Positions 17,410 to 26,572 of a DNA stretch of 64,000 bases are shown in pieces. Position numbers and translations under genes: made by a program. This stretch comes from Halovivax ruber XH-70. Lineage in GTDB: Archaea; Halobacteriota; Halobacteria; Halobacteriales; Natrialbaceae. How positions within the stretch are numbered: the stretch's first letter is position 1; each line of letters opens with the position of its first letter. Below the pieces are notes generated by a model that searched no databases, had not been told where the DNA came from, and saw nothing but the letters and a program-made list of their open reading frames with translations. The stretch covers positions 2,170,001 through 2,234,000 of the forward strand of contig NC_019964.1 of the NCBI RefSeq assembly GCF_000328525.1, written 5' to 3'.

Positions 17410-17889
17410 TCAGTCGAGTAACTCGTCGAACTCCGGAAGCACGTCGTCATCGTCTTCGTCCGACGAGGTCGACGGCTCGCTCTCACTCGCGTTCGTCGTC
17501 TGGTCAGACTCCGTCGACTCGGCGTCCGCCGACGACTCGTCCGACTCGGATTCGTCGGGGAGCTCCTTGACGACGAGTACCTCTAACGGAATGTTCTCGA
17601 GTCGCTGGCCGATCTCCTTGCGGGCGATGCGAGCGGCGTGTTCGTCGCGTTCGACGTTGAACACGGTCATCTCGAGTTCGAGTGCGACGAGGGCTTCGTC
17701 GGCGGCGATAAACGCCGGGGGCAACTCCTCCCCCGAGGGAGTGGTTCGCTCGCCCATGGAGATTTCGACGTAGTTCAGGTCAGGGTTCAACAGTTCTCCC
17801 GTCTTCGAAATCGCGATCCGAATCGCTTCATCCGGTGTCTCCACGTCGAACACCGGCACGGCAGCCTCGACGACGACCCTGCAATCCAT
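17410..17889 (-). CDS. UPF0212/DUF555 family protein
   Basis: A 159-residue protein. The first 115 residues follow the DUF555 pattern (MDCRVVVEAAVPVFDV, ISKTGELLNPDLNYVEI, NVERDEHAARIARKEIGQRL, PLEVLVV). The last 45 residues are a low-complexity Asp/Ser/Glu tail typical of halophilic extensions. Function is unknown; the family is archaeal. The gene is divergent from the glycosylase gene. Confidence 0.88.
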   Translation of the reverse strand: MDCRVVVEAAVPVFDVETPDEAIRIAISKTGELLNPDLNYVEISMGERTTPSGEELPPAFIAADEALVALELEMTVFNVERDEHAARIARKEIGQRLENIPLEVLVVKELPDESESDESSADAESTESDQTTNASESEPSTSSDEDDDDVLPEFDELLD

Positions 17890-18032
17890 ACCTCGGTATT
17901 CGGTCGCATGCAGTATGAAGGTTCGCCTGATTGTCGACTGTCGCTACGGACTGGCAGTCCGCGGGCGCCCATCGCGAACGGGTCGTCGGCGTCTCGAAAG
18001 GCAAAAGCCGGTCGCGCCGCTCTGAGCAGTCG

Positions 18033-18926
18033 ATGGAAACCGGGACGATTCCGCACACTGAACTCGACGGCGGGATCGACTGTTATCTCACGATCGAGAG
18101 CGGCCAGACCTACCGCTGGACGCGCAGCGACGACAAGCTGTACGCCGGCAACCGGGCCCCGGAGGCCTGGTACGAACTCGCCATCGACGGCGAAGTCGTC
18201 CGCGCCAGGTCGACCGACGCCGGTCTCGAGTGGGAGTCGACGACCGACGCCGAACCGATACTGCGACGCCGACTCCGGCTCGACGACGACCTTCCAGCGA
18301 TCGTCGCCGACGCGCCCGACGACACGCTCGTCGAAGATGCCTACGCAGCCCACCAGGGCCTGCGGCTGGTGACGGATCCGCCGTTCGACACGCTGATCGC
18401 ATTCATCTGTTCGGCACAGATGCGCGTCGAACGGATCAACGAGATGGTGACGACGCTCTCGACGGAGTACGGAACCCCGATCGAGTTCGACGGTCGGACC
18501 TACCACGACTTCCCGACGCCGGACCAACTCGCCGCGGCGACAGAGTCCGAGTTGCGCGACCTCGGACTGGGCTACCGCGCGCCCTACGTGGTCGAAACGG
18601 CACGCATGGTCGCCGACGGGGAAGGCCATCCCGAAGACGCACGGGATCTCCCCTACGAGGAAGCGCGCGAATACCTCACCCGGTTCGTCGGCGTCGGCGA
18701 GAAGGTCGCCGACTGCATCTGCCTCTTCGCCCTCGAGTTCGACGAGGCGGTGCCACTCGACACCTGGATTCGCAAGGCCATCGCCACGTACTACCCCGAC
18801 TGCGATCACGGTTCCTACGCCGAGACCTCGCGAGCCATCCGTGAGCGGTTCGGCGGCGCGTACGCCGGGTACGTTCAAACCTACGTGTTTCACCACCTTC
18901 GGACCGGTGAAGCGACCGTGGACTGA
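18033..18926 (+). CDS. OGG1-type 8-oxoguanine DNA glycosylase/lyase
   Basis: A 297-residue HhH-GPD glycosylase. The N-terminal part has the OGG_N-like LTIESGQTYRW. The catalytic domain carries the hairpin FVGVGEKVADCICLFALEF, with Lys224 at the place of the Schiff-base lysine, and VPLDTW with the catalytic Asp243. These are hallmarks of eukaryote-like OGG1, which excises oxidised guanine and nicks the backbone. I chose ATG 18033 (METGTIPHTELDGG), because the longer upstream frame has no homologous content and overlaps the region shared with the divergent DUF555 gene. Confidence 0.88.
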   Translation: METGTIPHTELDGGIDCYLTIESGQTYRWTRSDDKLYAGNRAPEAWYELAIDGEVVRARSTDAGLEWESTTDAEPILRRRLRLDDDLPAIVADAPDDTLVEDAYAAHQGLRLVTDPPFDTLIAFICSAQMRVERINEMVTTLSTEYGTPIEFDGRTYHDFPTPDQLAAATESELRDLGLGYRAPYVVETARMVADGEGHPEDARDLPYEEAREYLTRFVGVGEKVADCICLFALEFDEAVPLDTWIRKAIATYYPDCDHGSYAETSRAIRERFGGAYAGYVQTYVFHHLRTGEATVD

Positions 18927-19017
18927 TCGCAGTGTGACCGAACGGCCGGATGGGAACTCGACGCTCACCCAGTCCTCACTCGCACATTCGGTCTCTCTCT
19001 CTCTCCCTTCACCCAAC

Positions 19018-20025
19018 TCACCCAAAATCAGCAAGTGCCGTCTGATCCCGCTTCAACGGCCGGGCGGTGTACCCGTATTCTGTCGCGAGAACGTCGGCGA
19101 ACTGCTCGTCGAACCCGTGCTGCGTGTACACCAGCTCCGGATCGATCGACCGCACCGTCTCTATCAGTTCGTCGAAATCACAGTGATCGGTCAGCGGGAA
19201 GGTGACGTCGTAGTCGCCACGATACAGGAACGAGTCCTCGACCGCCCAACCGGAGAAGCCAGCCTTCAGCGCTCCCGTCTCGTCGGCGATCGCATCGATC
19301 CAGTCACGACGGGACTGGTTCGAGGGAACGACGACGATCTCGTCGGTGAGGGCCGCCGGTTGCAGCTCCGATATCGAACCGGCGTCGACGGATTCGCCAG
19401 CGAACCCGATGTCCGTCGAGGATTCGATCGCCCGGTTGACCTCGTCGATCGTCCGCGAGACGAGGATTCGCCGATCCGTCGCCTCGGCGGCCAGCCACTG
19501 CAATTTCTGGGCGCGACCGAGCGAATAGCCAAAGAGGAACAACGGCTGATCGGGGTGGTCCCGGATCCAGTCGTGGATCGACGCTTCGAGCTCGGCCTGG
19601 TCGGGAAACCGGTAGCGCGGGTGGCCGTAGGTGGTCTCCATCACCAGGACGTCGACGTCGAGGGCCGCCGGATCGAATCCCTCGAGGTAGGCCCGGTCCC
19701 GGGTCGAGAAGTCGCCGGTGTAGCAGTACCGGGTCCCGCCTGCGGCCTCGATGACGGCCGCTCGCGACCCGACGACGTGCCCTGCCGGAACCAGCTCGAC
19801 GCCCGGCGCAGCGGAAACCGAGTCGAACTCGACGCCCGTCCGGGCGGTCGCAATCGCCGCCGTCTCGGCCGAACAGACGACCGTCCCGGGACTCGAACTG
19901 AACGTGTGGTCGGCGTGGGCGTGGCTCACGACGTTGACGTCGCCTGCGGTGGTGCGGGCGTCGGCGACGACGTGGCGATCGAGGTCGAAGTGGATCCCGT
20001 CCCGGTGCGTGACGCGGCGTGACAC
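19018..20025 (-). CDS. Beta-CASP/metallo-beta-lactamase exonuclease-like protein
   Basis: A 335-residue protein of the mRNA 3'-end processing/Snm1-like group. The metal-binding motif SHAHADH is at residues 34-40, followed by GHVVGSR, YTGDFS, METTYGHP, a beta-CASP-type LFGYSLGRAQKLQ, and the closing LTDHCDF and YTQHG. It probably acts on nucleic acid ends (RNA processing or DNA crosslink repair); the two cannot be separated by sequence alone. It starts with GTG and is convergent with the OGG1 gene. Confidence 0.87.
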   Translation of the reverse strand: MSRRVTHRDGIHFDLDRHVVADARTTAGDVNVVSHAHADHTFSSSPGTVVCSAETAAIATARTGVEFDSVSAAPGVELVPAGHVVGSRAAVIEAAGGTRYCYTGDFSTRDRAYLEGFDPAALDVDVLVMETTYGHPRYRFPDQAELEASIHDWIRDHPDQPLFLFGYSLGRAQKLQWLAAEATDRRILVSRTIDEVNRAIESSTDIGFAGESVDAGSISELQPAALTDEIVVVPSNQSRRDWIDAIADETGALKAGFSGWAVEDSFLYRGDYDVTFPLTDHCDFDELIETVRSIDPELVYTQHGFDEQFADVLATEYGYTARPLKRDQTALADFG

Positions 20026-20073
20026 TGGCCAGCGTAGGGGCTGGATCGATGTCGGCCTGTCGGTCGCGAGTCG

Positions 20074-20579
20074 TCAGTCGATCGTACGTTCGTAGCGGAT
20101 CCGTTCGACCTCGAACCGATTGTCGAAGGCCGTGTCGTACTGCTCGAACCCGAACGATTCGTAGAAACTGCGGGCCCGTTCGTTCGTGGCAAAGACGGTC
20201 AGTTCCAGCGAGCGTGCCCCACGGTCGACTGCTGTCCGTTCGAGTCGTTCGAGCAGTCTCGTTCCGATTCCCTGCCCGTAGTGGGCCGGATGGACGTAGA
20301 TCCGGTAGACGTGATATCGTTCCTCGTCGCCGTCGTCCGGAACCCCTTCGATGAACCCCCCACGACATCGTCGGATATCGTGGCGACGAACAGCGGCCGA
20401 TCGTCGGGGAGGATGTCGTCTCGGACGAGCCGATCCGGATCGAACCACGAATCGACGGTCGACTGGACCGTCTCGGCACCCATGATCTCGTCGTACGCCT
20501 CGTGCCACGATTGACGGGCGACGCGTTGGATGGCCGCAGCATCTCCTTCGGTCGCGTCGCGAAGCGTTACGTCAGACAT
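20074..20579 (-). pseudogene. GNAT acetyltransferase gene interrupted by a frameshift
   Basis: The N-terminal half (MSDVTLRDATEGDAAAIQRV through PLFVATISDDVVG) reads in one frame from ATG 20579. The C-terminal half (GFIEGVPDDGDEE, YRIYVHPAHYGQGIGTRLL, FATNERARSFYESFGFE) reads in another frame to a stop at 20074. Together they form one complete GNAT domain with the acetyl-CoA loop QGIGTR. The switch falls in a run of six G (C at 20355-20360 on the plus strand); seven G would restore one frame. It could be a sequencing error, phase variation or a true null allele. Confidence 0.85.
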
Positions 20580-20672
20580 ACTGGACGATTCACAGCCTGA
20601 TGACATTGTAGTTGCGGGCCGGGTGGACCTCGATCACTGGTATATTAGGATCCACCCATCACAGGACTACCT

Positions 20673-20951
20673 ATGGCCGATCGGACTCGCGCACACGTGT
20701 TCGTCAGCGGCACGGTCCAGGGCGTCTACTACCGGGCGACTACCCGTGACACCGCCAGGGAGCGAGGCGTCGACGGCTGGGTGAGAAACCTGGACGACGG
20801 CCGCGTCGAGGCCGTCTTCGAGGGTCCCGAGGACGCCGTCGAGGGAATTGTCGAGTGGTGCCACGAGGGCAGCCCCGCCGCCGACGTCGACGACGTGACG
20901 GTCGAGTACGGGGAGCCGCAGGGCGAGGATGGGTTCGAGATCGAGTACTGA
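20673..20951 (+). CDS. acyP: Acylphosphatase
   Basis: A 92-residue acylphosphatase. The phosphate-binding loop GTVQGVYYR ends with the catalytic Arg21, and GWVRN provides the catalytic Asn39. The strand order and C-terminal FEIEY also fit. It hydrolyses acyl phosphates such as carbamoyl phosphate or 1,3-bisphosphoglycerate in the cytoplasm. It starts 93 bases from the divergent GNAT gene; a TATA-like TATATTAGG at about 20640 is a likely promoter. Confidence 0.94.
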   Translation: MADRTRAHVFVSGTVQGVYYRATTRDTARERGVDGWVRNLDDGRVEAVFEGPEDAVEGIVEWCHEGSPAADVDDVTVEYGEPQGEDGFEIEY

Positions 20952-20998
20952 GCCACCGGCGGTGCCGGATTGTCGTCAGTACCCGGTCGGCACCGTGA

Positions 20999-21496
20999 TC
21001 AATCGTCCACGGTCCGATACCGGTCGAGCCACGGCGGTTCGTCGGTGTGGGCCCACTCCGCCCACTCGGCCTTCTCCCCGGCGTAGTACGCCCGATAGGC
21101 CGCGACCGGATCGTCGGGGTCGCGGTAGTCCGCCGGCATGGCCTGCGGTTTCGGCGTCGGCGCCGATCGCGGAAAGTCGATCGCGTCGGGGTCGATCCGA
21201 TCGATGACCGCCCAGCTGGCGTGGTCGTCCTCGTGATCGTACCGCGCTTTGAACTCCGCGTTGAGAGCTTCGGCGTGGTCGCGCAATTCCAGCCAGTTGG
21301 CCCGCGACTCGGTCGCCCACCTGGTCACCGGGTGGTCGGTGTGGGTCGCCCGGTACAGAAAATCCCGTTCGTACCCGTTCTGGCGAGCCGCGGTGCAGAG
21401 GACCTGCGCCGCCTCGAGGAGCATCTTGTTGACGTGCTGGTCGCAGTGGTACCGGGCGGCCAGCTCGGGCGACTCGTCCAGCCAGAAGACGTTCAC
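20999..21496 (-). CDS. Conserved protein with YHCDQHVNKMLLE motif
   Basis: A 165-residue soluble protein. The N-terminus MNVFWLDESPELAARYHCDQH continues with VNKMLLEAAQVLCTAAR and, further on, THTDHPVTRWATESRANW. This pattern belongs to a family I recall from tailed phages, bacteria and haloarchaea, with conserved His, Cys, Asp and Lys residues. I cannot give a reliable function; it has been listed as a possible DNA-modification or repair protein, which I have not verified. It starts with GTG, divergent from nnr. Confidence 0.7.
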   Translation of the reverse strand: MNVFWLDESPELAARYHCDQHVNKMLLEAAQVLCTAARQNGYERDFLYRATHTDHPVTRWATESRANWLELRDHAEALNAEFKARYDHEDDHASWAVIDRIDPDAIDFPRSAPTPKPQAMPADYRDPDDPVAAYRAYYAGEKAEWAEWAHTDEPPWLDRYRTVDD

Positions 21497-21603
21497 GTTC
21501 CAACGTAGCCGTTCTGCGGTCGAAAGCGTTTCGTCCGGACTGCCGGTCGAACCGCCCGCCTCCGTCCCACACGTTTTTCGCCACGTCGGCCGAACCGGCG
21601 GGT

Positions 21604-23091
21604 ATGATCACCGGCAGACGGATGGCCGCCGTCGACGAAAACGCCGCGGCCCTGGGCGTCTCACAGGCCCAGTTGATGGAATCCAGCGGTAACGCGGTCG
21701 CCCGGCTCGTGCGCGAGGTCGCCCCGTCGGACGCGACGGTCGTGGTGGTCGCCGGTCGCGGGAACAACGGCGGAGACGGATTCGTCGCCGCCCGATTTCT
21801 CGAAGACCGTGAGTCGATGGGCGAGTCGACCATCGAGCACGTCGAGACTCACCTCCTGGGGCGAGCCGACCGGATCGGGACCGACGTCGCCCGACGGAAC
21901 TGGAAGGCGCTCGTCGCGGCCGACGCAGACGTACACGAGGTGCGAGATTCGACCGCCATCTCCCTCCCCGAAGCCGACGTCATCGTCGACGCCATGCTCG
22001 GGACCGGAATCAGCGGGGCGTTACGAGAACCCGCGGCGACGGCCGCCGCCGCGATAGCCGCGTCGGACGCAACGGTCGTCTCGGTCGACGTTCCCTCCGG
22101 CTTCGATGCGACCGACCCTGACGCCAACGCGAACCCGATCGGGGCCGACTACGTCGTCACGTTTCACGACACGAAACCGGGCCTCCCCGAACTCGACGCC
22201 GACTGTCGGGTCGCGGACATCGGCATCCCGGCCGCAGCCGAGCGGTTCGTCGGGCCCGGCGACGTCGGTCTCGCGCAGCCAGCGTCGCGAACCGGTCGGG
22301 CCTACGTCGTCGGCGGCGGGCCGTACACCGGCGCTCCGGCGCTCGCCGCCCAGGCGGCCCTGCGAGCCGGGATGGAACTCTCGTTCGTCGCAGCCCCCAC
22401 CGGGGTCGCAGACGAGATTCAGGGCTACGCCGCAGACCTCATCGTCCAGCCTTACGACGGCGACCGGCTAACACCCGACCACGTCGACGAGCTCGTCGAA
22501 ACGGCCGAACGGTACGACGACGTGGTCGTCCTCGGCCCCGGCCTCGGCAGTGCCGACGAAAGTCTCGCGGCAGCCCGGCAGTTCCTCGAAGCCTACACCG
22601 GCCCTGCAGTCGTCGACGCGGAAGCGCTCTCGGTCGTGCCCGAGCTCGAGACAGAGGCGACGCTCGTCTGTACGCCGAACGCCCGCGAACTCGAACGGAT
22701 GGGCGGCCCGGCTGTCGACGAGCTTCGTAGCGGCCGCGCCGAAATGGAGGCCGTCACCGACGAAATCGAGGCGTTCGCCGCGGACCTCGGCCACGTCGTG
22801 CTCGTGAAGGGCGTCGACGACGTGATTTCGGACGGCGAACGGACCCGGATCGCGCGCGTCGGCGTCCCCGGCATGGCCGTCGGCGGCACCGGAGATCTGC
22901 TCGCCGGGATCACCGCCGGGCTGCTCGAACACGCCGACCCGTTCGAGGCGGCCTCCGCAGCGGCATACGTCAACGGCCGCGCCGGCGAGGTCCTCGCCGA
23001 TCGGTGGGGCGCCGGCGACGGACTCGGAATCACGGCCTCTGACCTGCTGACCGAGATTCCCGGCGTCCTGTGGGGTGAGAGTGATGACTGA
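21604..23091 (+). CDS. nnr: Bifunctional NAD(P)H-hydrate epimerase/ADP-dependent dehydratase
   Basis: A 495-residue nicotinamide nucleotide repair enzyme. Residues 1-225 are the YjeF_N epimerase domain with GRGNNGGDG (51-59) and VDVPSGFDA. Residues 226-495 are the carbohydrate-kinase-like dehydratase domain with LGPGLG, CTPNARELERM, VLVKG and the nucleotide-binding GGTGDLLAG. It repairs NADHX and NADPHX. The stop overlaps the moaC start by eight bases, so the two are co-transcribed and probably translationally coupled. Confidence 0.95.
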   Translation: MITGRRMAAVDENAAALGVSQAQLMESSGNAVARLVREVAPSDATVVVVAGRGNNGGDGFVAARFLEDRESMGESTIEHVETHLLGRADRIGTDVARRNWKALVAADADVHEVRDSTAISLPEADVIVDAMLGTGISGALREPAATAAAAIAASDATVVSVDVPSGFDATDPDANANPIGADYVVTFHDTKPGLPELDADCRVADIGIPAAAERFVGPGDVGLAQPASRTGRAYVVGGGPYTGAPALAAQAALRAGMELSFVAAPTGVADEIQGYAADLIVQPYDGDRLTPDHVDELVETAERYDDVVVLGPGLGSADESLAAARQFLEAYTGPAVVDAEALSVVPELETEATLVCTPNARELERMGGPAVDELRSGRAEMEAVTDEIEAFAADLGHVVLVKGVDDVISDGERTRIARVGVPGMAVGGTGDLLAGITAGLLEHADPFEAASAAAYVNGRAGEVLADRWGAGDGLGITASDLLTEIPGVLWGESDD

Positions 23092-23617
23092 CGGCGAGAA
23101 AGACACTGCCCACCACGCCGCGGACGCCGCCGCGACGGAGGACCTCACTCACACGACGGGCGAGGGAGAGGTCCAGATGGTCGATGTGGGCGGAAAACCG
23201 GATTCGAAGCGACGGGCCGTCGCCACTGGACGGATCCGACTTCGACCGTCCACCGTCGAGGCGATTCGGGCGGACGACGTCGATAAGGGCGACGTGCTCG
23301 CGACCGCGCGCATTGGGGCGGTACAGGCCGTCAAACACACCTGGGAGACGATCCCTATGTGCCACCAGATTCCGATCACGAACGTGGAGACGGATATCGA
23401 CCTGGCCGACGACACCGCTACGCTCACCGTCGCCGTGGAGACGACCGGCACGACCGGCTGCGAGATGGAGGCTCTCCAGGGCGTGACGACCGGACTGACC
23501 GTCGTCTGGGACATGGTCAAGGCCGCCGAGAAAGACGAAGACGGGCAGTACCCGGAGGCGCGGATCGAGGACGTCCGCGTCGTCGAGAAACAGAAAGTGC
23601 GGGTCGACCGGGACTGA
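23084..23617 (+). CDS. moaC: Cyclic pyranopterin monophosphate synthase
   Basis: A 177-residue MoaC protein. The active-site blocks MCHQIPI and TGCEMEALQGV are both present, along with MVDVGGKPDSKR near the N-terminus. It catalyses the second part of cyclic pyranopterin formation in molybdopterin (or tungstopterin) cofactor synthesis. I chose ATG 23084 rather than the upstream GTG codons, because it makes the standard ATGACTGA overlap with the nnr stop. Confidence 0.95.
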   Translation: MTDGEKDTAHHAADAAATEDLTHTTGEGEVQMVDVGGKPDSKRRAVATGRIRLRPSTVEAIRADDVDKGDVLATARIGAVQAVKHTWETIPMCHQIPITNVETDIDLADDTATLTVAVETTGTTGCEMEALQGVTTGLTVVWDMVKAAEKDEDGQYPEARIEDVRVVEKQKVRVDRD

Positions 23618-23820
23618 CGAGGGTCGAACCGCGAGAGCGAACCGTGTCGTGGATAGGGTCGTCGCGATGGGCGTCCCCGCAGAGGACCACTGCCCGCCCG
23701 ATCTCCGCTGTCTCTGTGTTCATGCAGACGACCGTCGCCAGGGATACACCCGCTCCTTCGGCTGACGGCAGAATCGTCGGTGGGCAGAAGGTACTTTTTC
23801 GCCCACACGTAACGACGGGC

Positions 23821-24870
23821 ATGACAGACGTGGATCCGGACGCCGACACGGGAGCGGGTGGCGACGAAGCGCTGCCAACAACGGCCGGCACGGTCGACGA
23901 CTCCGTCCACGTCACCGAACCGAGTGAGGCGTTTCAGGCGCTGGGAAACGACGTTCGCACGGGAATTCTCCGGACGATTCGCGATCGGACCGAGGACGAA
24001 GCCAACGCGGGTCGGGTCTCGTTCTCGACACTCTTCGAGGCCGCGGACGTCGACACGACGGCCGGGTTCGCCTATCACATCGACGAACTGGTCGGACCGT
24101 ACCTCTCGAAGACGGAAGAGGGGTATGCGCTGACCGCGACCGGCAGGCGCGCCGCCCGCGCCATCGAATCCGGCACGTACACGCATCAGGTCGACCGCCA
24201 GGCGGTCGCCGTCGACGATCCGTGCCCGTTCTGTGGCGCCCAGGAACTCGCCGCCGCCGTCGACGACAACGAAGTGGCCATCACCTGTGAGGCGTGTGAG
24301 CGGTCGATCCTCCGGATGGACTTTCCGCCGGCAGGCCTCGAGGCACACGATGACGACCTCCCCGCCGCGTTCGATCGCCACCACCGACACCGCATCGCCC
24401 ACCTCAGTGACGGCGTCTGTCCCGAATGTGGCGGCCCCGTCGAGTCGCGTCTCGACGTGGTCCGGCCCGACCCTGGCGACGAGAAGGCCCGCGAGTCCGT
24501 CCCGGACCCGGTGCAGGCGTCGTTCACCTGTGCGGCGTGTGGATACGGACTCCGCTGTCCCGTCGCGCTGACGCTGCTCGATCACCCCGAACTCGTGTCG
24601 TTCTACCACGACCACGACGAGTCGATCGACCAGCGACCGATCTGGAACGTCGGGCGCGAGTGGACCGAGACGCCGCTGTCGCACGAGCCGATGGCCGTCC
24701 GTGTGGCAGTCACGCTGGACGACGAGACCGTCGAGTGCTACGTAGACGGCGAGTGTACCGTCGTCGCCACTCGACGAGTGGGTGCGGAGGTGGCCGACGC
24801 CGAAGAAAGTGGGTGCGAATCGACGACGGCAGCGACGGCGGACACAGCCCCCGAAGCCGACGTCGCATAA
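23821..24870 (+). CDS. Winged-HTH protein with zinc-ribbon domains
   Basis: A 349-residue likely regulator. Residues about 30-115 form an ArsR-like winged helix: EAFQALGNDVRTGILRTI, FSTLFEAADVDTTAGFAYHI, YALTATGRRAARAI. Then come cysteine pairs CPFC/CEAC, CPEC and CAAC, which look like two zinc ribbons in a C-terminal domain of about 200 residues. Such proteins are common in haloarchaea and their ligands are unknown. ATG 23821 begins a typical acidic tail; the longer frame upstream overlaps moaC and is not coding. Confidence 0.8.
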   Translation: MTDVDPDADTGAGGDEALPTTAGTVDDSVHVTEPSEAFQALGNDVRTGILRTIRDRTEDEANAGRVSFSTLFEAADVDTTAGFAYHIDELVGPYLSKTEEGYALTATGRRAARAIESGTYTHQVDRQAVAVDDPCPFCGAQELAAAVDDNEVAITCEACERSILRMDFPPAGLEAHDDDLPAAFDRHHRHRIAHLSDGVCPECGGPVESRLDVVRPDPGDEKARESVPDPVQASFTCAACGYGLRCPVALTLLDHPELVSFYHDHDESIDQRPIWNVGREWTETPLSHEPMAVRVAVTLDDETVECYVDGECTVVATRRVGAEVADAEESGCESTTAATADTAPEADVA

Positions 24871-24931
24871 GGAAGCCAACGTCGCGTAAACACTGCGACG
24901 AACCCGCAGCCTGGGTTCGTCGTGAGAACCG

Positions 24932-25702
24932 CTACGACGCCGTCTCCCTGAGAACCGTCTCGATTTCGTCCGTCGACCGGGTCGTCACCGTCGGCCCCGG
25001 TTCGATCGTTAGGCACTCGTAGGCGTCCGGGTCGGGCTCGTCGTCGTCCACAGCGAGCCCGTCGAGCGCCGTGGGTACGGCGTCGTCGACCGTGGTTTCG
25101 ATGTCCGCAGTCGCCGGGTCGAGTGCGGACTCGAACGTTTCTCTGATCGTCGTCGAGCCCTCGCCGATCCCGACGGCACGCCAGCCGTACGGCGTCCCGC
25201 TCGGGTCGAGTTCGAAGAGCTGACCGACCGAGCCGGCGGCGGACTGTGCCGTCGATTCCCCAGCATCATTCGGGTCGATGCCCGCGATCAGGAGCGCCGT
25301 TCCGTAGGGGCGGGTTCCCCCGGTCTGCGTAGACTCCTGGATGTGGTCTGCGAGGGACGTCGTCACCGATTCGACGGGCGCTGGCTCCCCGTACTGGAGA
25401 CGGTGGCGCTGAGCGGCGACCCGGGCGCGGTCGACGAGCTGACGCGCGTCGGCGGCGTGGCCCGCCGAAGCGATCGAGATGTGATCGTCGATTCGGTGGA
25501 GCTTCGCCACCGAGTCCGGTTCGAGCAGCGGCGAGGCGCGTCGCTTTCTGGCAGCGAGGACGACGCCGTCGGCCACGCGAACGCCGACGGCGGGTGATCC
25601 GCGTTCGACCGCCTCCCGGGCGTACTCGACCTGGTAGAGGCGACCATCCGGCGAGAAGATTGTCTGACCGCGGTCGTAGGCCTGCCTGCGAGTGTCGTCC
25701 AT
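24932..25702 (-). CDS. psmA: 20S proteasome alpha-type subunit (divergent paralogue)
   Basis: A 256-residue proteasome alpha subunit. It has the alpha-ring N-terminal signature YDRGQTIFSPDGRLYQVEYA, an RPYGTALLIAG strand and DPSGTPYGWRAVGIGEG. Compared with the canonical haloarchaeal alpha1 it is more divergent in the C-terminal half, with an acidic extension. It would form the outer gate ring of a 20S particle. It starts one base after the psmB stop, so the two are transcribed together and in the order beta then alpha. Confidence 0.9.
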   Translation of the reverse strand: MDDTRRQAYDRGQTIFSPDGRLYQVEYAREAVERGSPAVGVRVADGVVLAARKRRASPLLEPDSVAKLHRIDDHISIASAGHAADARQLVDRARVAAQRHRLQYGEPAPVESVTTSLADHIQESTQTGGTRPYGTALLIAGIDPNDAGESTAQSAAGSVGQLFELDPSGTPYGWRAVGIGEGSTTIRETFESALDPATADIETTVDDAVPTALDGLAVDDDEPDPDAYECLTIEPGPTVTTRSTDEIETVLRETAS

Positions 25703-25703
25703 C

Positions 25704-26411
25704 TCAGGCCACCTCCTCGTCCGCAGTTTCGGGAGCCGGGCTCGCTCCATCCGCTCCAGCAAGCGCCTCGCGGCCGAGGGCGTTCGTCCGGCGCTCGGAG
25801 AGGCCCTCGTCGGTGATCGTCGTGATCGTCATCCCGTCCCCGCTGGCGACGTCCCGTTCGGCGGCGGCTGCGAGGGCGTCGGCGGCAAGTGGTTGCAGGT
25901 CGGACACCGGCCGATCCGGTTCGTACGCGCCTTCGAGGGCGCCGTAGGCCAGTTGCATCCCGCTGCCGCTTGCCGCGTACGCGTCACGCATGACACCGCC
26001 ACCGCCGTCGATCCAGTAGACGGCCGACTCGTCGACCCCGCCGAGCAAGAGGCCGATCGAGCGGAACTGTCCGGTGCGGATCAGTCGCCCCGTTACCGTC
26101 GCGAGTGCGTCCGTCGGCATCGGCCGCCCGTGATCGAGTTCGTAAAGTTGGCGTTCGGTTCGCAACTGATCGACCACCGACTGCGCGTCGCTGACACCGC
26201 CGGAAAAGGCGACGGCGGCCCGCTCACCGATCGGTTCGACCTTCCGCGCCGACCGATTGGTCACGAAGCGCCCACCCAGACTCACGCGAGCGTCCGCACC
26301 GAGAACGACCCCGTCGTCGCCACCGAGAGCGACGATCGTCGTCCCCGTGGAGAATTCGTTCGCCGACTCGTGCGCTGTCCCTGCGGGACTTTCACCCGAT
26401 TGTTCGATCAT
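25704..26411 (-). CDS. psmB: 20S proteasome beta-type subunit (divergent paralogue)
   Basis: A 235-residue beta subunit with a short propeptide. Cleavage at STG|TTIVAL leaves Thr24 as the N-terminal nucleophile. The partner residues Asp40 and Lys57 are present, with one extra residue between them compared with canonical beta subunits. The GSG and RDVASGDG blocks that complete the active site are kept. It is therefore probably catalytic. I chose ATG 26411 (MIEQSGESP). The pair differs in sequence from the usual haloarchaeal PsmB and is likely a second proteasome set. Confidence 0.9.
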   Translation of the reverse strand: MIEQSGESPAGTAHESANEFSTGTTIVALGGDDGVVLGADARVSLGGRFVTNRSARKVEPIGERAAVAFSGGVSDAQSVVDQLRTERQLYELDHGRPMPTDALATVTGRLIRTGQFRSIGLLLGGVDESAVYWIDGGGGVMRDAYAASGSGMQLAYGALEGAYEPDRPVSDLQPLAADALAAAAERDVASGDGMTITTITDEGLSERRTNALGREALAGADGASPAPETADEEVA

Positions 26412-26445
26412 ACCTGCAGGAAGACTCCGCACCCGTTATATGTTA

Positions 26446-26463
26446 GCTAAAATATATTTTAGC
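26446..26463. promoter_or_regulatory. Perfect 18-bp AT-rich palindrome in a divergent promoter
   Basis: GCTAAAATATATTTTAGC at 26446-26463 is a perfect palindrome. It lies 35 bases upstream of psmB and 110 bases upstream of the hexomutase gene and contains TATA-like sequence on both strands. It could be a shared TATA/BRE element or a dimeric operator. Confidence 0.55.
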
Positions 26464-26572
26464 CGGCCGCAGGAACGAACGATCGTGGCGAGTCCTCAAG
26501 TGGCAGTAGCGGCCGACGCCCCGACGTACGAGGGTCAGTGGGTCTAAGTACGTGCTCGCGCAACCCAGTCGC

